A stretch of 64,000 nucleotides of DNA from Clostridia bacterium (GCA_017399105.1 JAFQEJ010000015.1:17675-81674), one strand, 5' to 3'. Positions 15,850 through 24,804 are shown, counted from the stretch's first letter. A program made the numbers and translations. Notes: generated by a model from the letters alone, not told the origin.

Positions 15850-18300
15850 TTAGCCTTTGTAAACAGTCAGACCATCTGCGCCGGTAAGAGTGCATACACC
15901 GGTAGGAGCAGTGAGATCTTTGCCTTCTTCAAAGTCACCTGCAGTAACGATGATCTGATAAGCGCCGGTTGCGGTCAGTGTGTTGCCGCTGAGAGTTGCT
16001 GCGTAAGTACCTGTAGCCTCGCGGAGCAGGATGGGCGCGGCAGCCTTGATGGTGCTGTTTTCAACAGTCAGCGAATATGCGCCGCTTGCATTTGCGCGGA
16101 TACCGTAGCCATATGCATCAGTTGAAGTAAAGTTACAATTCTTAACAACAGCATTTTTGGTCGTTCCGAAGGATACACCATGCTTGGAGTTAGTCACAGT
16201 TACATTGTCAACTGTGATACCGTCGCCGCCGGTTGCCCACAGAAGAGAGTGCATACCGTCTGCTGTACAGTTCTTGATAGTGATGTTATAAGTCTGGCGC
16301 AGACGAAGTCCGACAACATCACCGGTACCTGTTCCTTTGAATGTGCAGTTTTCAACAGTCACATTATGTGCGTAACGCTCAGTAGATTCTGTGCTATTAG
16401 CCGAAATGAAATCTATTGCTGTATCAGAAACAAAGTTAATGTTCTTGATTGTCAGTGTCTCAGCGCCGGTGTGGCGAGCCTGACCATGGAGATAGATTGT
16501 TTCAGAGCACTCATATCCCTGACCGTCGATAACAACATCAACATCAGCATTCTGCTTCGCTGTGACGGTTGCAGTAATGTCGCTCATCAGCATGATGGTA
16601 ATATCCTCTGTAGCACTCTCAATGGCACTTGTCAGCTCAGCAGCATTGGAAGCCATCTTGAAATCAGCGGGAGCTGTAGTTACATCATAGCACTCGTAGA
16701 ATTGAGTATCAATATAAGGATCTTTAATGACAGATTTTCCGTAGTTGGCAGTATTATCCTTCACAGTAGTGGTACACTTAGGAAGACCATAGAAGTTTCT
16801 GAGAGCAATTGCTGTGGTATCTGCATCGGATGTATTGATAAAGTGGTTATACGAAACCTCTACATTTAAAGCATATGTACAGGAAGCATTATTATGGGGA
16901 GTCACTACTACACCGTTATTTACAAAAGTATTGTTGCGTACAACAGCATGTGCCTTTATAGAACCGAGATATACAGCAGTATTTACACTAGTATTGGCAG
17001 TTCCGAAAGTATTATCTATAATTTCAATAGTTCCCTTTACATTGTAACCGGGATAATACGCATAAATGTAGTATGCAGCATCGGTTTCGAAAGTACAGTC
17101 TTCAACAGTAAAGCCTTCTGTAGCTCCACTTACACGCTGTCTATCATAGAATGAAATCACACAATAATTACTTGCATCAACAGGAGTGCCTGTGAAGGTA
17201 CAATCGATGATTTCCAAATAATCGGCACCAGATGAAACATTTTCACCACTGGCAACGCTTGTATAGAAACTGAGTTGTCCATTCTTAGGATCGTACCCTT
17301 TCTGCGCTCCTGCAGCATCAAAGGTAATACCAATAAGTTTGCAATTCTCCTTTGCATTAGCATTGACATAATCAACAACAGCAGTGTTGGTGATCAAAGT
17401 CAGATTATTCTGTGTCAGAGTGATACTTCCATACTTGCCGGCAGCAAGACCGATAACGGTACCTTCAGAAGCTGTAGCAAGAATTTCATCGATCGTTTCG
17501 GGAGTTGCAAGGATGTCGCACTCGAGAATATTCGCATCATACTTGTTTCCAAAGCTGTCATTCTCGTATGTGAGCTGAGTTGCTTCAAGCTTTACACCCA
17601 GTTCGATAATAAGCTTGTCGGAAGGATCGGTAGTCTCGGTAGCAACGCCGTCAACATACTTAATTGTGCTTGCAGCCTTACCATTGTTCAGATTGTAAAG
17701 GTTGTCGGTAGCGTCATCGTTGGGTGCCCAGTAAAGGATTACGCCGTACTCAACCTCAACGGCCTTGCCGTCAACGTTGCCGTCGGGATAAACCTTGCCG
17801 GTAACTGCAGTGGTATCGATGTCGCCGAAGCCGACCTGCTCACCGAGCTTGATAGCAGCCGCGCGCTGTTCTTCCTCGGTACCGGTAACCTCAACGCCGC
17901 CCTCAACATACGCGACCTTGATCACGTCGGAGAGTCTGAGATCGGTCAGCTGACCCTGCTCATCCAGCACGCAGTTTTCGCCGAAGAAGTTGATCATCAG
18001 CTTATAATTGAGTGCCAGAGTTCCCACATTGGCAACCTTCAGGTTCACATACTGAACCTTACCGGGCTCCCAGAGGGAATCCTTGAAAAGATCGGTTGCG
18101 GACTCAATGTCCTTCCAACCGCCATTGTCGTCCATGTAATCAAGATCGACATCCAGATTACCTGCAACGATCAGGTTTCTGCCGCTTGTCACCTCATCGG
18201 TGAACCAAGCAAAGGTTGTTCCAATCAGTGAAGTGAAGCAAAGAATCAGCGCAAGTGCACTGCTCAATACCGCACGTCTGATCGACTTTTTGTTAGTCAT
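15850..18300 (-). CDS. Surface protein: SipW/TasA-type N-terminus plus right-handed beta-helix
   Basis: 816 residues. A hydrophobic signal segment (about 8-32) ends in LIGTTFAWFTDEVTSGRN, which matches the SipW-cognate signal class of TasA/camelysin-like proteins. A beta-rich domain similar to TasA/camelysin follows (about 45-250). From about 260 to the end the protein is built of parallel-beta-helix repeats of the type 'IxNxxF/TVENCTF/ITIKNCT', as in pectate-lyase-like proteins. It should be exported, processed and displayed at the cell surface, perhaps as a matrix or adhesive protein. No sipW or sortase gene is nearby and there is no LPXTG. AAGGAGG precedes the ATG. Confidence 0.75.
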   Translation of the reverse strand: MTNKKSIRRAVLSSALALILCFTSLIGTTFAWFTDEVTSGRNLIVAGNLDVDLDYMDDNGGWKDIESATDLFKDSLWEPGKVQYVNLKVANVGTLALNYKLMINFFGENCVLDEQGQLTDLRLSDVIKVAYVEGGVEVTGTEEEQRAAAIKLGEQVGFGDIDTTAVTGKVYPDGNVDGKAVEVEYGVILYWAPNDDATDNLYNLNNGKAASTIKYVDGVATETTDPSDKLIIELGVKLEATQLTYENDSFGNKYDANILECDILATPETIDEILATASEGTVIGLAAGKYGSITLTQNNLTLITNTAVVDYVNANAKENCKLIGITFDAAGAQKGYDPKNGQLSFYTSVASGENVSSGADYLEIIDCTFTGTPVDASNYCVISFYDRQRVSGATEGFTVEDCTFETDAAYYIYAYYPGYNVKGTIEIIDNTFGTANTSVNTAVYLGSIKAHAVVRNNTFVNNGVVVTPHNNASCTYALNVEVSYNHFINTSDADTTAIALRNFYGLPKCTTTVKDNTANYGKSVIKDPYIDTQFYECYDVTTAPADFKMASNAAELTSAIESATEDITIMLMSDITATVTAKQNADVDVVIDGQGYECSETIYLHGQARHTGAETLTIKNINFVSDTAIDFISANSTESTERYAHNVTVENCTFKGTGTGDVVGLRLRQTYNITIKNCTADGMHSLLWATGGDGITVDNVTVTNSKHGVSFGTTKNAVVKNCNFTSTDAYGYGIRANASGAYSLTVENSTIKAAAPILLREATGTYAATLSGNTLTATGAYQIIVTAGDFEEGKDLTAPTGVCTLTGADGLTVYKG

Positions 18301-18393
18301 AGTGCATTGTCCTCCTTAATTATAATTTATAAGACTAACTCTATGTAGGGCGGATTCCCGCGATACAACACACCGTGCCTACGGAATGTAACT

Positions 18394-18422
18394 ATTATAT
18401 CAGATTTTTTGTATTTTTGCAA
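18394..18422 (-). promoter_or_regulatory. Sigma-A promoter of the beta-helix surface protein gene
   Basis: Minus-strand TTGCAA (18422-18417), a 17-base spacer and TATAAT (18399-18394). The leader of about 90 bases contains hairpin-forming GGCGG/CCGCC-like segments. Confidence 0.7.
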
Positions 18423-18614
18423 TACTTTCATGATTTTTCCCTAAAACAAAATTCACAAAAAACAAATAATATATCTGTCATAATGCCGAAAAATTCCCAA
18501 CCGCAGAATCAATCTGCGATGCGCCGAATTGCCGTCTGATTTTTCTCATTCCGGCAAAGGTGATTGCAACGTCAGAATTTTTGAGCAAATTAATCGCAAT
18601 GCAGATGCACGCCC

Positions 18615-18643
18615 TTAACATTTTGTATGCTTTGTATTATAAT
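18615..18643 (+). promoter_or_regulatory. Sigma-A promoter of the AraC-like/binding-protein chimera
   Basis: TTAACA (18615-18620), a 17-base spacer and TATAAT (18638-18643). The intergenic stretch 18301-18763 holds this promoter and the opposing one at 18394; I see no gene in it. Confidence 0.7.
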
Positions 18644-18763
18644 GCAAATATAAATTGTTGTATATTTTCACACAACAATTTTCAACAAAATGCTCAGAAT
18701 CCCGCGATATTGCATGCCATAAATAATCTGTTAACAGAAAATTTCAAACAAAGGAGAAGCCTC

Positions 18764-19819
18764 GTGAAAACAATCAGCCTGCAGAACATACAGCCTGAAA
18801 TTAAAGGAACCGGTGAATTCTGCACCGCCGGCATGGAATTTCGTTATGAGTACAATAAACGCTCCTATACCCACCGCTTAATGTGCATCACCAACGGAAG
18901 CTGCAGCTTTCACTACGGTAAGAGGCATTTCCGGTGCGAAAAGGGCATGATGTGTATCTTCTACAACAAGCAGATGAGCGAGAATTACGGCATCGGCGGT
19001 ATGTATGAAATGGTCAGCGAGGGCACATGGACCATCGATAAGCTTATCGAGCTGGCAAAGGGTGCATATCAGGATCTGGACAACAACGGCAAAAAGAGCA
19101 AGGAAGATCAGTTCGGTCTTGGCATGGAAGATTACAACCAGCTCTACGGATTCCTTGATTCCTTCAATCTTCAGATTATCCAGCGCGATGATCAGGGTTA
19201 TCCCGCCACCTTCGTTTATGATAACGAGCGCGTTGTCAATGCTTACCAGAAGCTGGTTGATGTATTCAAAAGAGACAATGCCTTCTTTGTCTCCGAATCG
19301 GTGGGCATGCACCCTGCATTCCGTGAAAGCCGCGTGCTCTTCTGCACCGGTGAATTCGGCTATACCGATATGTTCCGCGATATCAGCGATTTCGACTTCG
19401 GTGTACTCCCCTTCCCCAAATATGATGAAGCTCAGGAGGACTACCGTACTACAGCACGTGCTACCTACTCCAGCTTCTGCATCCCGATCACCGTCAATGA
19501 TCCCAAGATGTCAGCAGCCGTTCTCGAATGCTTCGCCTCCGAATCCTACCGTCAGGTATCTCCCACCTATTTTGAGAGTGCTCTCAAGGTCAAGTACAGC
19601 CGAGATGACGAATCGTCTGTGATGTTTGATCTGATCAAGTCTTCGGTTACCTTCAGCTTTGCAACCTCCTTTACCACCTCCATTGGCGACCCTCAGAACC
19701 TGTTCAAGAACACGCTGATCAATTTTAACAAAAACTGGGTATCCCAGATTGCCAAGTGGATGCCCTCCGCACAGGTTTTACTGGATGATGCGCTCGCAAC
19801 CCTGAAAGAGCTTCCGTAA
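18764..19819 (+). CDS. Chimera: AraC-family N-terminus fused to the C-terminal part of a solute-binding protein
   Basis: 351 residues from a GTG at 18764, seven bases after AAGGAG. Residues 1 to about 63 look like the cupin-type ligand-binding N-terminus of an AraC regulator (HRLMCITNGSCSFHYGKRHF, then CEKGMM). From about residue 64 (FYNKQM) the sequence is the back 290 residues of a sugar-binding protein, equivalent to position ~208 onward of the paralogues at 5-10 kb, including the calcium-like loop DLDNNGKKSKED and DFDFGVLPFP. The signal peptide, lipobox and first ~207 residues of the binding protein and the DNA-binding half of the regulator are all missing. It is probably a non-functional fusion caused by a deletion, recombination or assembly error. 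Confidence 0.75.
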   Translation: MKTISLQNIQPEIKGTGEFCTAGMEFRYEYNKRSYTHRLMCITNGSCSFHYGKRHFRCEKGMMCIFYNKQMSENYGIGGMYEMVSEGTWTIDKLIELAKGAYQDLDNNGKKSKEDQFGLGMEDYNQLYGFLDSFNLQIIQRDDQGYPATFVYDNERVVNAYQKLVDVFKRDNAFFVSESVGMHPAFRESRVLFCTGEFGYTDMFRDISDFDFGVLPFPKYDEAQEDYRTTARATYSSFCIPITVNDPKMSAAVLECFASESYRQVSPTYFESALKVKYSRDDESSVMFDLIKSSVTFSFATSFTTSIGDPQNLFKNTLINFNKNWVSQIAKWMPSAQVLLDDALATLKELP

Positions 19820-19855
19820 ACAGACAGAAGTCGCAGCCTGACAATCGAACCAAAG

Positions 19856-20019
19856 AATATCCAAGGGGCTGACGCATGCAAATGCGACAGCCCAGCCATA
19901 AGATTTTCGATTTTGTGGCATATATTGATTGGTTTCAGGGCGTAAAACGCCCTGAAATGGCGGTCATTGACCGGCAAAATCAATATCCAAGGGGCTGACG
20001 CATGCAAATGCGACAGCCC
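19856..20019 (+). repeat. 38-bp direct repeat carrying a GCAA-loop hairpin (two copies)
   Basis: An identical 38-base unit occurs at 19856-19893 and 19982-20019, 126 bases apart. Each copy contains the arms GGGGCTGACGCAT and ATGCGACAGCCC around a GCAA loop. The first lacks the last C and a T-tract. The DNA between them contains another hairpin (CAGGGCGT/ACGCCCTG, about 19936-19954). Confidence 0.75.
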
Positions 20020-20026
20020 CTATTTT
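19991..20026 (+). terminator. Terminator hairpin with GCAA loop
   Basis: The full-length copy of the repeat: a 13-base-pair stem with one A-A mismatch, a GCAA loop and TATTTT. It follows the chimeric gene. Confidence 0.65.
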
Positions 20027-20130
20027 CAGGATAAAAGTACCGCCATTCTGTGCAGCACAGAAGCAGTCCCTCCCTGTTTTATCCGTTGCTGCAAAGATGA
20101 GAGAGCCGCAAGATTTGACTGCAATTATCA

Positions 20131-20180
20131 AAAAAACAGTTAGACACATCACAAGGGAAAACCCGAAATGATGTGTCTAA
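20131..20180 (-). terminator. Terminator hairpin copied from the GGGtGRT gene
   Basis: Arms TTAGACACATCA and TGATGTGTCTAA; a TTTTTTT run follows on the minus strand. It closely resembles the hairpin at 21586-21625 downstream of the intact GGGtGRT gene, so it belongs to the duplicated segment. Confidence 0.65.
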
Positions 20181-20217
20181 CTCTTTATTCAATTTTCAGT
20201 ATCGCTTTAACCAAAAG

Positions 20218-20450
20218 CGAACGCTTTAAGCATACTTGCTTGCATCTTCCACAGCAACAGCAACCGCAACAGTCATACCGACCATGGGATTGTTACCTGC
20301 GCCGATCAGACCCATCATTTCGACATGCGCGGGAACGAAGGAAGAACCTGCGAACTGTGCGTTACCGTGCATACGACCCATGGTATCGGTCATACCGTAG
20401 GAAGCAGGATCTGCAGCCATGTTGTCGGGATGGAGTGTACGCCTGTGCCG
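20218..20450 (-). pseudogene. Truncated, frameshifted copy of the GGGtGRT gene 3' end
   Basis: The last ~65 codons of the intact gene at 21682-22680 recur here nearly unchanged (MAADPASYGMTDTMGRMHG onward), with a few substitutions and a short extra C-terminus (KYA). Near 20446 one base is missing within the GGGTGRT-encoding stretch, which shifts the frame. Further upstream the sequence stops matching (a short reading of EYLDDASVMLL precedes GGGTG). The downstream terminator was copied too. There is no start signal, so it is surely non-functional. Confidence 0.8.
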
Positions 20451-20594
20451 CCGCCAAGCAGCATTACGCTTGCGTCATCGAGGTATTCTATAAGAACGAT
20501 CCGTAAATAACGAAGCCATCGGATTTCCATCCCCATACAGCGTTTGGGGATACCATGCTTTGCACAGTACCCCCTTATGTATTTCCGCCGGAAA

Positions 20595-21422
20595 TTACGA
20601 ATTCTTCATAATCACATTGACATACTGATACGGAATCTCAATACCGGCTTCGTCAAGCGCTTTCTTGACATTCTCCCACATATCGAAATTCACCGACCAG
20701 TAATTGGCAGAATCACACCATACCCGAAGCTTCATCGTTATTGCAGAATCGCCATGAGCCGCCACCAAAACAACCGGTGCCGGATCTTTAACAATCATCT
20801 CATTGGCCTGTGCCGTTTCCAGAATCACTTTTCTGGCAGCGTCAATATCCGCATCGTAAGAAATGCTGAAATCGAAATCCAGACGACGGGTAGGCTCGGT
20901 AGAAAGATTGGCAATCATGCTGTTGGTCAGCGTGGAATTCGGAACACTAATGTCCTGATTATCAGCGGTCGTAATCAGAGTATAATAAATGCCGATGTCT
21001 TTGACGGTACCACTGACACTGCCGCTGATAATAAAATCACCGACATGGAACGGCTTGCAGAACATCAAAATGACACCGCTGGCGATGTTGGTCAATCCGC
21101 CCTGAAGAGCCAGACCGATCGCAAGACCGCAGGAACCGAGTACAGCAATAACCGAAGATTCCGGCACACCGATGATGATAACAGCAGTCAGAACAACAAT
21201 CGCCTTCAGAAGAAGCTCAATGAAATTGGTGAAAAAAGATTTTACATTGCTGTCAAGCCTTTCAAAAGCTTTCGTCTTTTGAATCGCCTTGGAAAATACT
21301 TTTACCAATGAAAATCCCACAATGAGGACGAGAATGGCAAACAAAATATCCATTACTTTTCCGGTAAGGTAGGAATTGACAAACGTTGCAAACCAAGAAG
21401 CAAAGCTGATCGTAGTTTCCAT
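20595..21422 (-). CDS. mscS: Small-conductance mechanosensitive channel, MscS family
   Basis: 275 residues. Three N-terminal membrane helices fit the MscS plan. The pore-lining third helix carries the expected Gly/Ala pattern (AVLGSCGLAIGLALQGGLTNIASGVILMF), followed by a beta domain (FHVGDFIISGSVSGTVKDIGIYYT) and a C-terminal alpha/beta domain. It releases small solutes through the inner membrane on hypo-osmotic shock. I start it at the ATG at 21422, eight bases after GAAGGAGA; the frame is open to 21485. Its own promoter lies at 21495. Confidence 0.92.
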   Translation of the reverse strand: METTISFASWFATFVNSYLTGKVMDILFAILVLIVGFSLVKVFSKAIQKTKAFERLDSNVKSFFTNFIELLLKAIVVLTAVIIIGVPESSVIAVLGSCGLAIGLALQGGLTNIASGVILMFCKPFHVGDFIISGSVSGTVKDIGIYYTLITTADNQDISVPNSTLTNSMIANLSTEPTRRLDFDFSISYDADIDAARKVILETAQANEMIVKDPAPVVLVAAHGDSAITMKLRVWCDSANYWSVNFDMWENVKKALDEAGIEIPYQYVNVIMKNS

Positions 21423-21494
21423 AAGAGAATCTCCTTCATAAAATAAGTTTTGTGATCGTTCCCGCGCAAATACATGGGAATACAAATCTATTTA

Positions 21495-21523
21495 ATGATA
21501 ACACATATAGCCTGTGTTGTCAA
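21495..21523 (-). promoter_or_regulatory. Sigma-A promoter of mscS
   Basis: Minus-strand TTGACA (21523-21518), a 17-base spacer and TATCAT (21500-21495). Confidence 0.7.
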
Positions 21524-21585
21524 TCGTTATAGGCTATATATTCTCCATCCTTAATTATATAATTGTAAAAATTCTCCATAAATGC

Positions 21586-21625
21586 TAGACACATCATCGA
21601 GTAAAACCTCAAAATGATGTGTCCA
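21586..21625 (-). terminator. Hairpin downstream of the GGGtGRT gene
   Basis: Arms TAGACACATCA and TGATGTGTC; the T-rich run on the minus strand is weak. It is the parent of the copy at 20131-20180. Confidence 0.5.
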
Positions 21626-21681
21626 ACTTTTATTTACACTTACGTTTTTGCGGAGTTTTTTCAAAAAGCGACCGTTTTTCC

Positions 21682-22680
21682 TTACTTGCTTGCCTCTTCA
21701 ACTGCAACAGCAACCGCAACAGTCATACCAACCATCGGGTTGTTACCTGCGCCGATCAGACCCATCATTTCTACATGCGCGGGAACAGAGGAAGAACCTG
21801 CGAACTGTGCATCACCGTGCATACGACCCATGGTATCGGTCATACCGTAGGAAGCAGGACCTGCAGCCATGTTGTCGGGATGGAGTGTACGGCCTGTGCC
21901 GCCGCCCGATGCAACAGAGAAATACTTCTTGCCGTTCTCGTTGCACCACTTCTTGTAGGTACCTGCAACGGGATGCTGGAATCTGGTGGGGTTGGTGGAG
22001 TTACCGGTGATCGAAACACCGACGTTCTCCAGTCTCATGATCGCAACACCTTCGGGAACGCTGTCGGAGCCGTAGCACTTAACCTTAGCTCTGTCACCGT
22101 TGGAGTATGCGGTTTCCTTGATCACTGCAACCTCTTCGGTGTAGGGATCAAACTCGGTCTGAACATAGGTAAAGCCGTTGATACGGGAAATGATCATAGC
22201 AGCATCCTTGCCGAGACCGTTGAGGATAACGCGCAGGGGCTTGGAGCGAACCTTGTTTGCATTGAGGGCGATCTTGATCGCGCCTTCAGCAGCGGCAAAG
22301 GACTCGTGGCCGGCGAGGAAGCAGAAGCACTCTGTCTCGTCGGAGAGGAGCATTGCGCCCAGGTTGCCGTGGCCGAGACCAACCTTGCGGTTCTCAGCAA
22401 CAGAGCCGGGGATGCAGAATGCCTGCAGACCGATACCGATCGCAGCAGCAGCGTCGGAAGCCTTGGTGCAGCCCTTCTTGATTGCGATGGCAGCGCCTAC
22501 AACATATGCCCACTTGGCATTCTCAAAGCAGATGGGCTGTGTTTCTTCTACGATCTTGTAGGGATCAATGCCCTTCGCGTCGCAGATTTCCTTACATTCG
22601 TCGATGGAGGAAATGCCGTATTCCTTAAGAACTGCGAGAATTTTCGCCTCGCGTCTTTCGTAACCTTCAAAATGTGCCAT
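21682..22680 (-). CDS. GGGtGRT protein
   Basis: 332 residues of the GGGtGRT family, named after the motif seen here as SGGGTGRTLHP. The family is common in anaerobic Firmicutes and is typically encoded beside a NifU-like scaffold, as here; its biochemical role is not established. The C-terminus is Gly/Ala/Val-rich. I start it at the ATG at 22680, which has AAGGAGG in the 17-base gap after the scaffold gene; a start six codons earlier is less likely. Part of its 3' end is duplicated at 20.2 kb. Confidence 0.88.
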   Translation of the reverse strand: MAHFEGYERREAKILAVLKEYGISSIDECKEICDAKGIDPYKIVEETQPICFENAKWAYVVGAAIAIKKGCTKASDAAAAIGIGLQAFCIPGSVAENRKVGLGHGNLGAMLLSDETECFCFLAGHESFAAAEGAIKIALNANKVRSKPLRVILNGLGKDAAMIISRINGFTYVQTEFDPYTEEVAVIKETAYSNGDRAKVKCYGSDSVPEGVAIMRLENVGVSITGNSTNPTRFQHPVAGTYKKWCNENGKKYFSVASGGGTGRTLHPDNMAAGPASYGMTDTMGRMHGDAQFAGSSSVPAHVEMMGLIGAGNNPMVGMTVAVAVAVEEASK

Positions 22681-22697
22681 TCGATTATCCTCCTTCA

Positions 22698-23408
22698 TTA
22701 TTCCTTGCGGGGGTCAATGTACTTGACAGCTTCAGCGAAGCGGCCGTATGTACCCTTGGACTTCTCGTAAGCTTCGTTAGGCTCCATGCCCTTCTTGATG
22801 AAGTCGGTCATCTTGCCCAGCGAAACGAACTCGTAGCCGATTACCTGATCGTCAGCGTCAAGCGCCATTCTGGTGCAATAGCCCTCGGTCATCTCCAGGT
22901 AACGAACGCCCTTTTCCTTGGTGCCGTACATGGTACCGACCATGGAGCGTGCGCCCTTGCCCAGGTCTTCCATACCTGCGCCGATAACAAGACCGTCTTC
23001 AGAGAAAGCGGACTGGGAGCGGCCGTAAACAATCTGCAGGAAGAGTTCGCGCATAGCGGTGTTGATGGCGTCGCAGACCAGGTCTGTGTTGAGCGCCTCA
23101 AGCAGAGTCTTGCCGGGGAGAATCTCAGCCGCCATAGCAGCAGAGTGGGTCATGCCCGAGCATCCGATGGTCTCAACGAGAGCCTCCTCGATGATACCCT
23201 TCTTAACATTCAGCGAGAGCTTGCAGGCGCCCTGCTGAGGAGCGCACCAGCCCACACCGTGGGTATAAGCGGAAATGTCCTTGATTTCGTATGCCTTCAC
23301 CCATCTGCCCTCTTCGGGAATGGGAGCGGGACCGTGGTTGGGGCCCTTGGCAACCTTACACATGCTCGCTACTTCATGAGAGAGAGCATATTCGCAGTTA
23401 TTGCTCAT
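22698..23408 (-). CDS. NifU-like iron-sulfur cluster assembly scaffold protein
   Basis: 236 residues with a NifU/IscU-type core: cysteines in HGVGWCAPQQGAC and ETIGCSGMTHSAAMAAE, and the helical stretch GKTLLEALNTDLVCDAI. Scaffolds of this type assemble and pass on iron-sulfur clusters in the cytosol. It forms a two-gene operon with the GGGtGRT gene downstream, the usual pairing. AGAAGGAG precedes the ATG, and a promoter lies at 23458. Confidence 0.85.
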   Translation of the reverse strand: MSNNCEYALSHEVASMCKVAKGPNHGPAPIPEEGRWVKAYEIKDISAYTHGVGWCAPQQGACKLSLNVKKGIIEEALVETIGCSGMTHSAAMAAEILPGKTLLEALNTDLVCDAINTAMRELFLQIVYGRSQSAFSEDGLVIGAGMEDLGKGARSMVGTMYGTKEKGVRYLEMTEGYCTRMALDADDQVIGYEFVSLGKMTDFIKKGMEPNEAYEKSKGTYGRFAEAVKYIDPRKE

Positions 23409-23457
23409 GATTTATATCTCCTTCTATTGAAATCATTGGGGTCTTTACAACATTTCT

Positions 23458-23486
23458 ATTATACTATATTCTCCCGATAAAATCAA
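23458..23486 (-). promoter_or_regulatory. Sigma-A promoter of the scaffold/GGGtGRT operon
   Basis: Minus-strand TTGATT (23486-23481), a 17-base spacer and TATAAT (23463-23458). Confidence 0.65.
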
Positions 23487-23666
23487 TAATCGACATGAAA
23501 AAAAACTATTAACATTGCCCAACTTCGGCGTAATTGACAGACTCCACAAAAGAGACTCGCGTTTTTTGTCGCATCTGACATACCCCACCCCCGCCGAAAT
23601 TCACACCCGCGTCATATTTCATTTGTATAATGAAGGTAAATCATTGCCGCCCACAGGAGGAATCGC

Positions 23667-24236
23667 ATGTTTTTTGTCGCCTGCTATTATGTCGCCGTCA
23701 TCGCCCTCATCCTCGCAGCACTCTATACGCTCTATAAAATCATCTGGTATTCACTGAAAATGTACGCACTGAGCCGCCGCATCAACCGCGTGGGAAGCGC
23801 ATCGAGCCGCCTAACACGCCACCGCGGCATCCTCGGCACAATCTTCGGTCAAAAGGGCACCCCCGACTTCACCCTCTCCACCGATACCTATGAAGTCAGC
23901 ATCCTCTCCTTCATCTCCACCCACGGCCGCTGGAACATCGAAAAATCCCGCAAAGGCTATTTCGCCGAAGCCCGCAAAAAGAATCTTATCTTCTACAAAA
24001 CCGAAGTTCACGGTGCCCAGCCCGGCCATGCCATCGACTACCGCAGAGAATCGCGCTTTCAAAGAAGCCGACTCCATCTGACTCCCCACGGCAATGTAAA
24101 GCAGATACTTATGATATATCCCACTCCCACGCATCTCACCTATACCCAAAGCCAATACGAATATCTGAGCACCGGCAGCAAAGTCGACAGCTATACCGTT
24201 ATGCATGCCGATGACCTCTTCGCCATGTTCCGATAA
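23667..24236 (+). CDS. Membrane-anchored protein of unknown function
   Basis: 189 residues. One N-terminal membrane helix (about 4-30) is followed by a basic, Arg/Ser-rich cytosolic or surface domain with no motif I recognise. ACAGGAGG lies 7-8 bases before the ATG and a TATAAT-like -10 at 23636. It is the first gene of a four-gene run reaching 25729. Confidence 0.6.
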   Translation: MFFVACYYVAVIALILAALYTLYKIIWYSLKMYALSRRINRVGSASSRLTRHRGILGTIFGQKGTPDFTLSTDTYEVSILSFISTHGRWNIEKSRKGYFAEARKKNLIFYKTEVHGAQPGHAIDYRRESRFQRSRLHLTPHGNVKQILMIYPTPTHLTYTQSQYEYLSTGSKVDSYTVMHADDLFAMFR

Positions 24237-24270
24237 CCGTTCACCATCCACCAAAGAAAGGAGCACGTCC

Positions 24271-24804
24271 ATGAAACATATCGCTATCCTCCTCCTCGCC
24301 ATCCTCCTCTCCCTCACCGCCTGCCAAAGCTCCCCTTCCCCCGCCGAGGAAACCGCATCGGTAAATGATCCCGCATGGCAGACCGCCGCCGAATCGCTCT
24401 CCCCCGAGGAAGCCGAACGCATTGACGCCCTTCTCGCAAAATTGGAGCCTGTCGAGCCTGCCTCAACCGACGATACCATCCGCGTCTTTTATTCCCCCGT
24501 CATGCAGCTGCGCCATCTGGAGCTGGAGGGTACCACTCTCACCATTCTCGTGCAGTTCAAATGGGACGACACCCTGTACATCACCGCCTATCCCGCCCAC
24601 GGTGACATCGGCAGCACAGGAGCCAATACCCACTGCGGATGGACTGCCGACGGCAGAAGCTACGCTCTGATGGAGCTTGATTTCAACAGCGTCGATGATA
24701 TTCCCGATTCCATCACGCTTACCACCGACAAAGCCACCATTGATCATAACATTGTCGATTTTGAAGCCACCCTCACCATCGATCTCACCGAGGTAAAATC
24801 ATGA
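24271..24804 (+). CDS. Small lipoprotein of unknown function
   Basis: 177 residues. The signal peptide ends in the lipobox LTAC (Cys about 18), followed by a Ser/Pro/Glu-rich linker and a beta-rich domain. I start it at the ATG at 24271 with GAAAGGAG just upstream; an upstream in-frame ATG at 24205 lies inside the previous gene. The stop overlaps the start of the next gene as ATGA, so the two are translationally coupled. No family recognised. Confidence 0.65.
   Translation: MKHIAILLLAILLSLTACQSSPSPAEETASVNDPAWQTAAESLSPEEAERIDALLAKLEPVEPASTDDTIRVFYSPVMQLRHLELEGTTLTILVQFKWDDTLYITAYPAHGDIGSTGANTHCGWTADGRSYALMELDFNSVDDIPDSITLTTDKATIDHNIVDFEATLTIDLTEVKS

Noticed and set aside
20325..20510. Possible functional short gene in the GGGtGRT copy region
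   Set aside because: Frameshifted copy without start signals; better read as a pseudogene.
21619..22770. 383-codon frame antisense to the GGGtGRT gene
   Set aside because: It covers the terminator and both ends of real genes on the other strand and has no domain.
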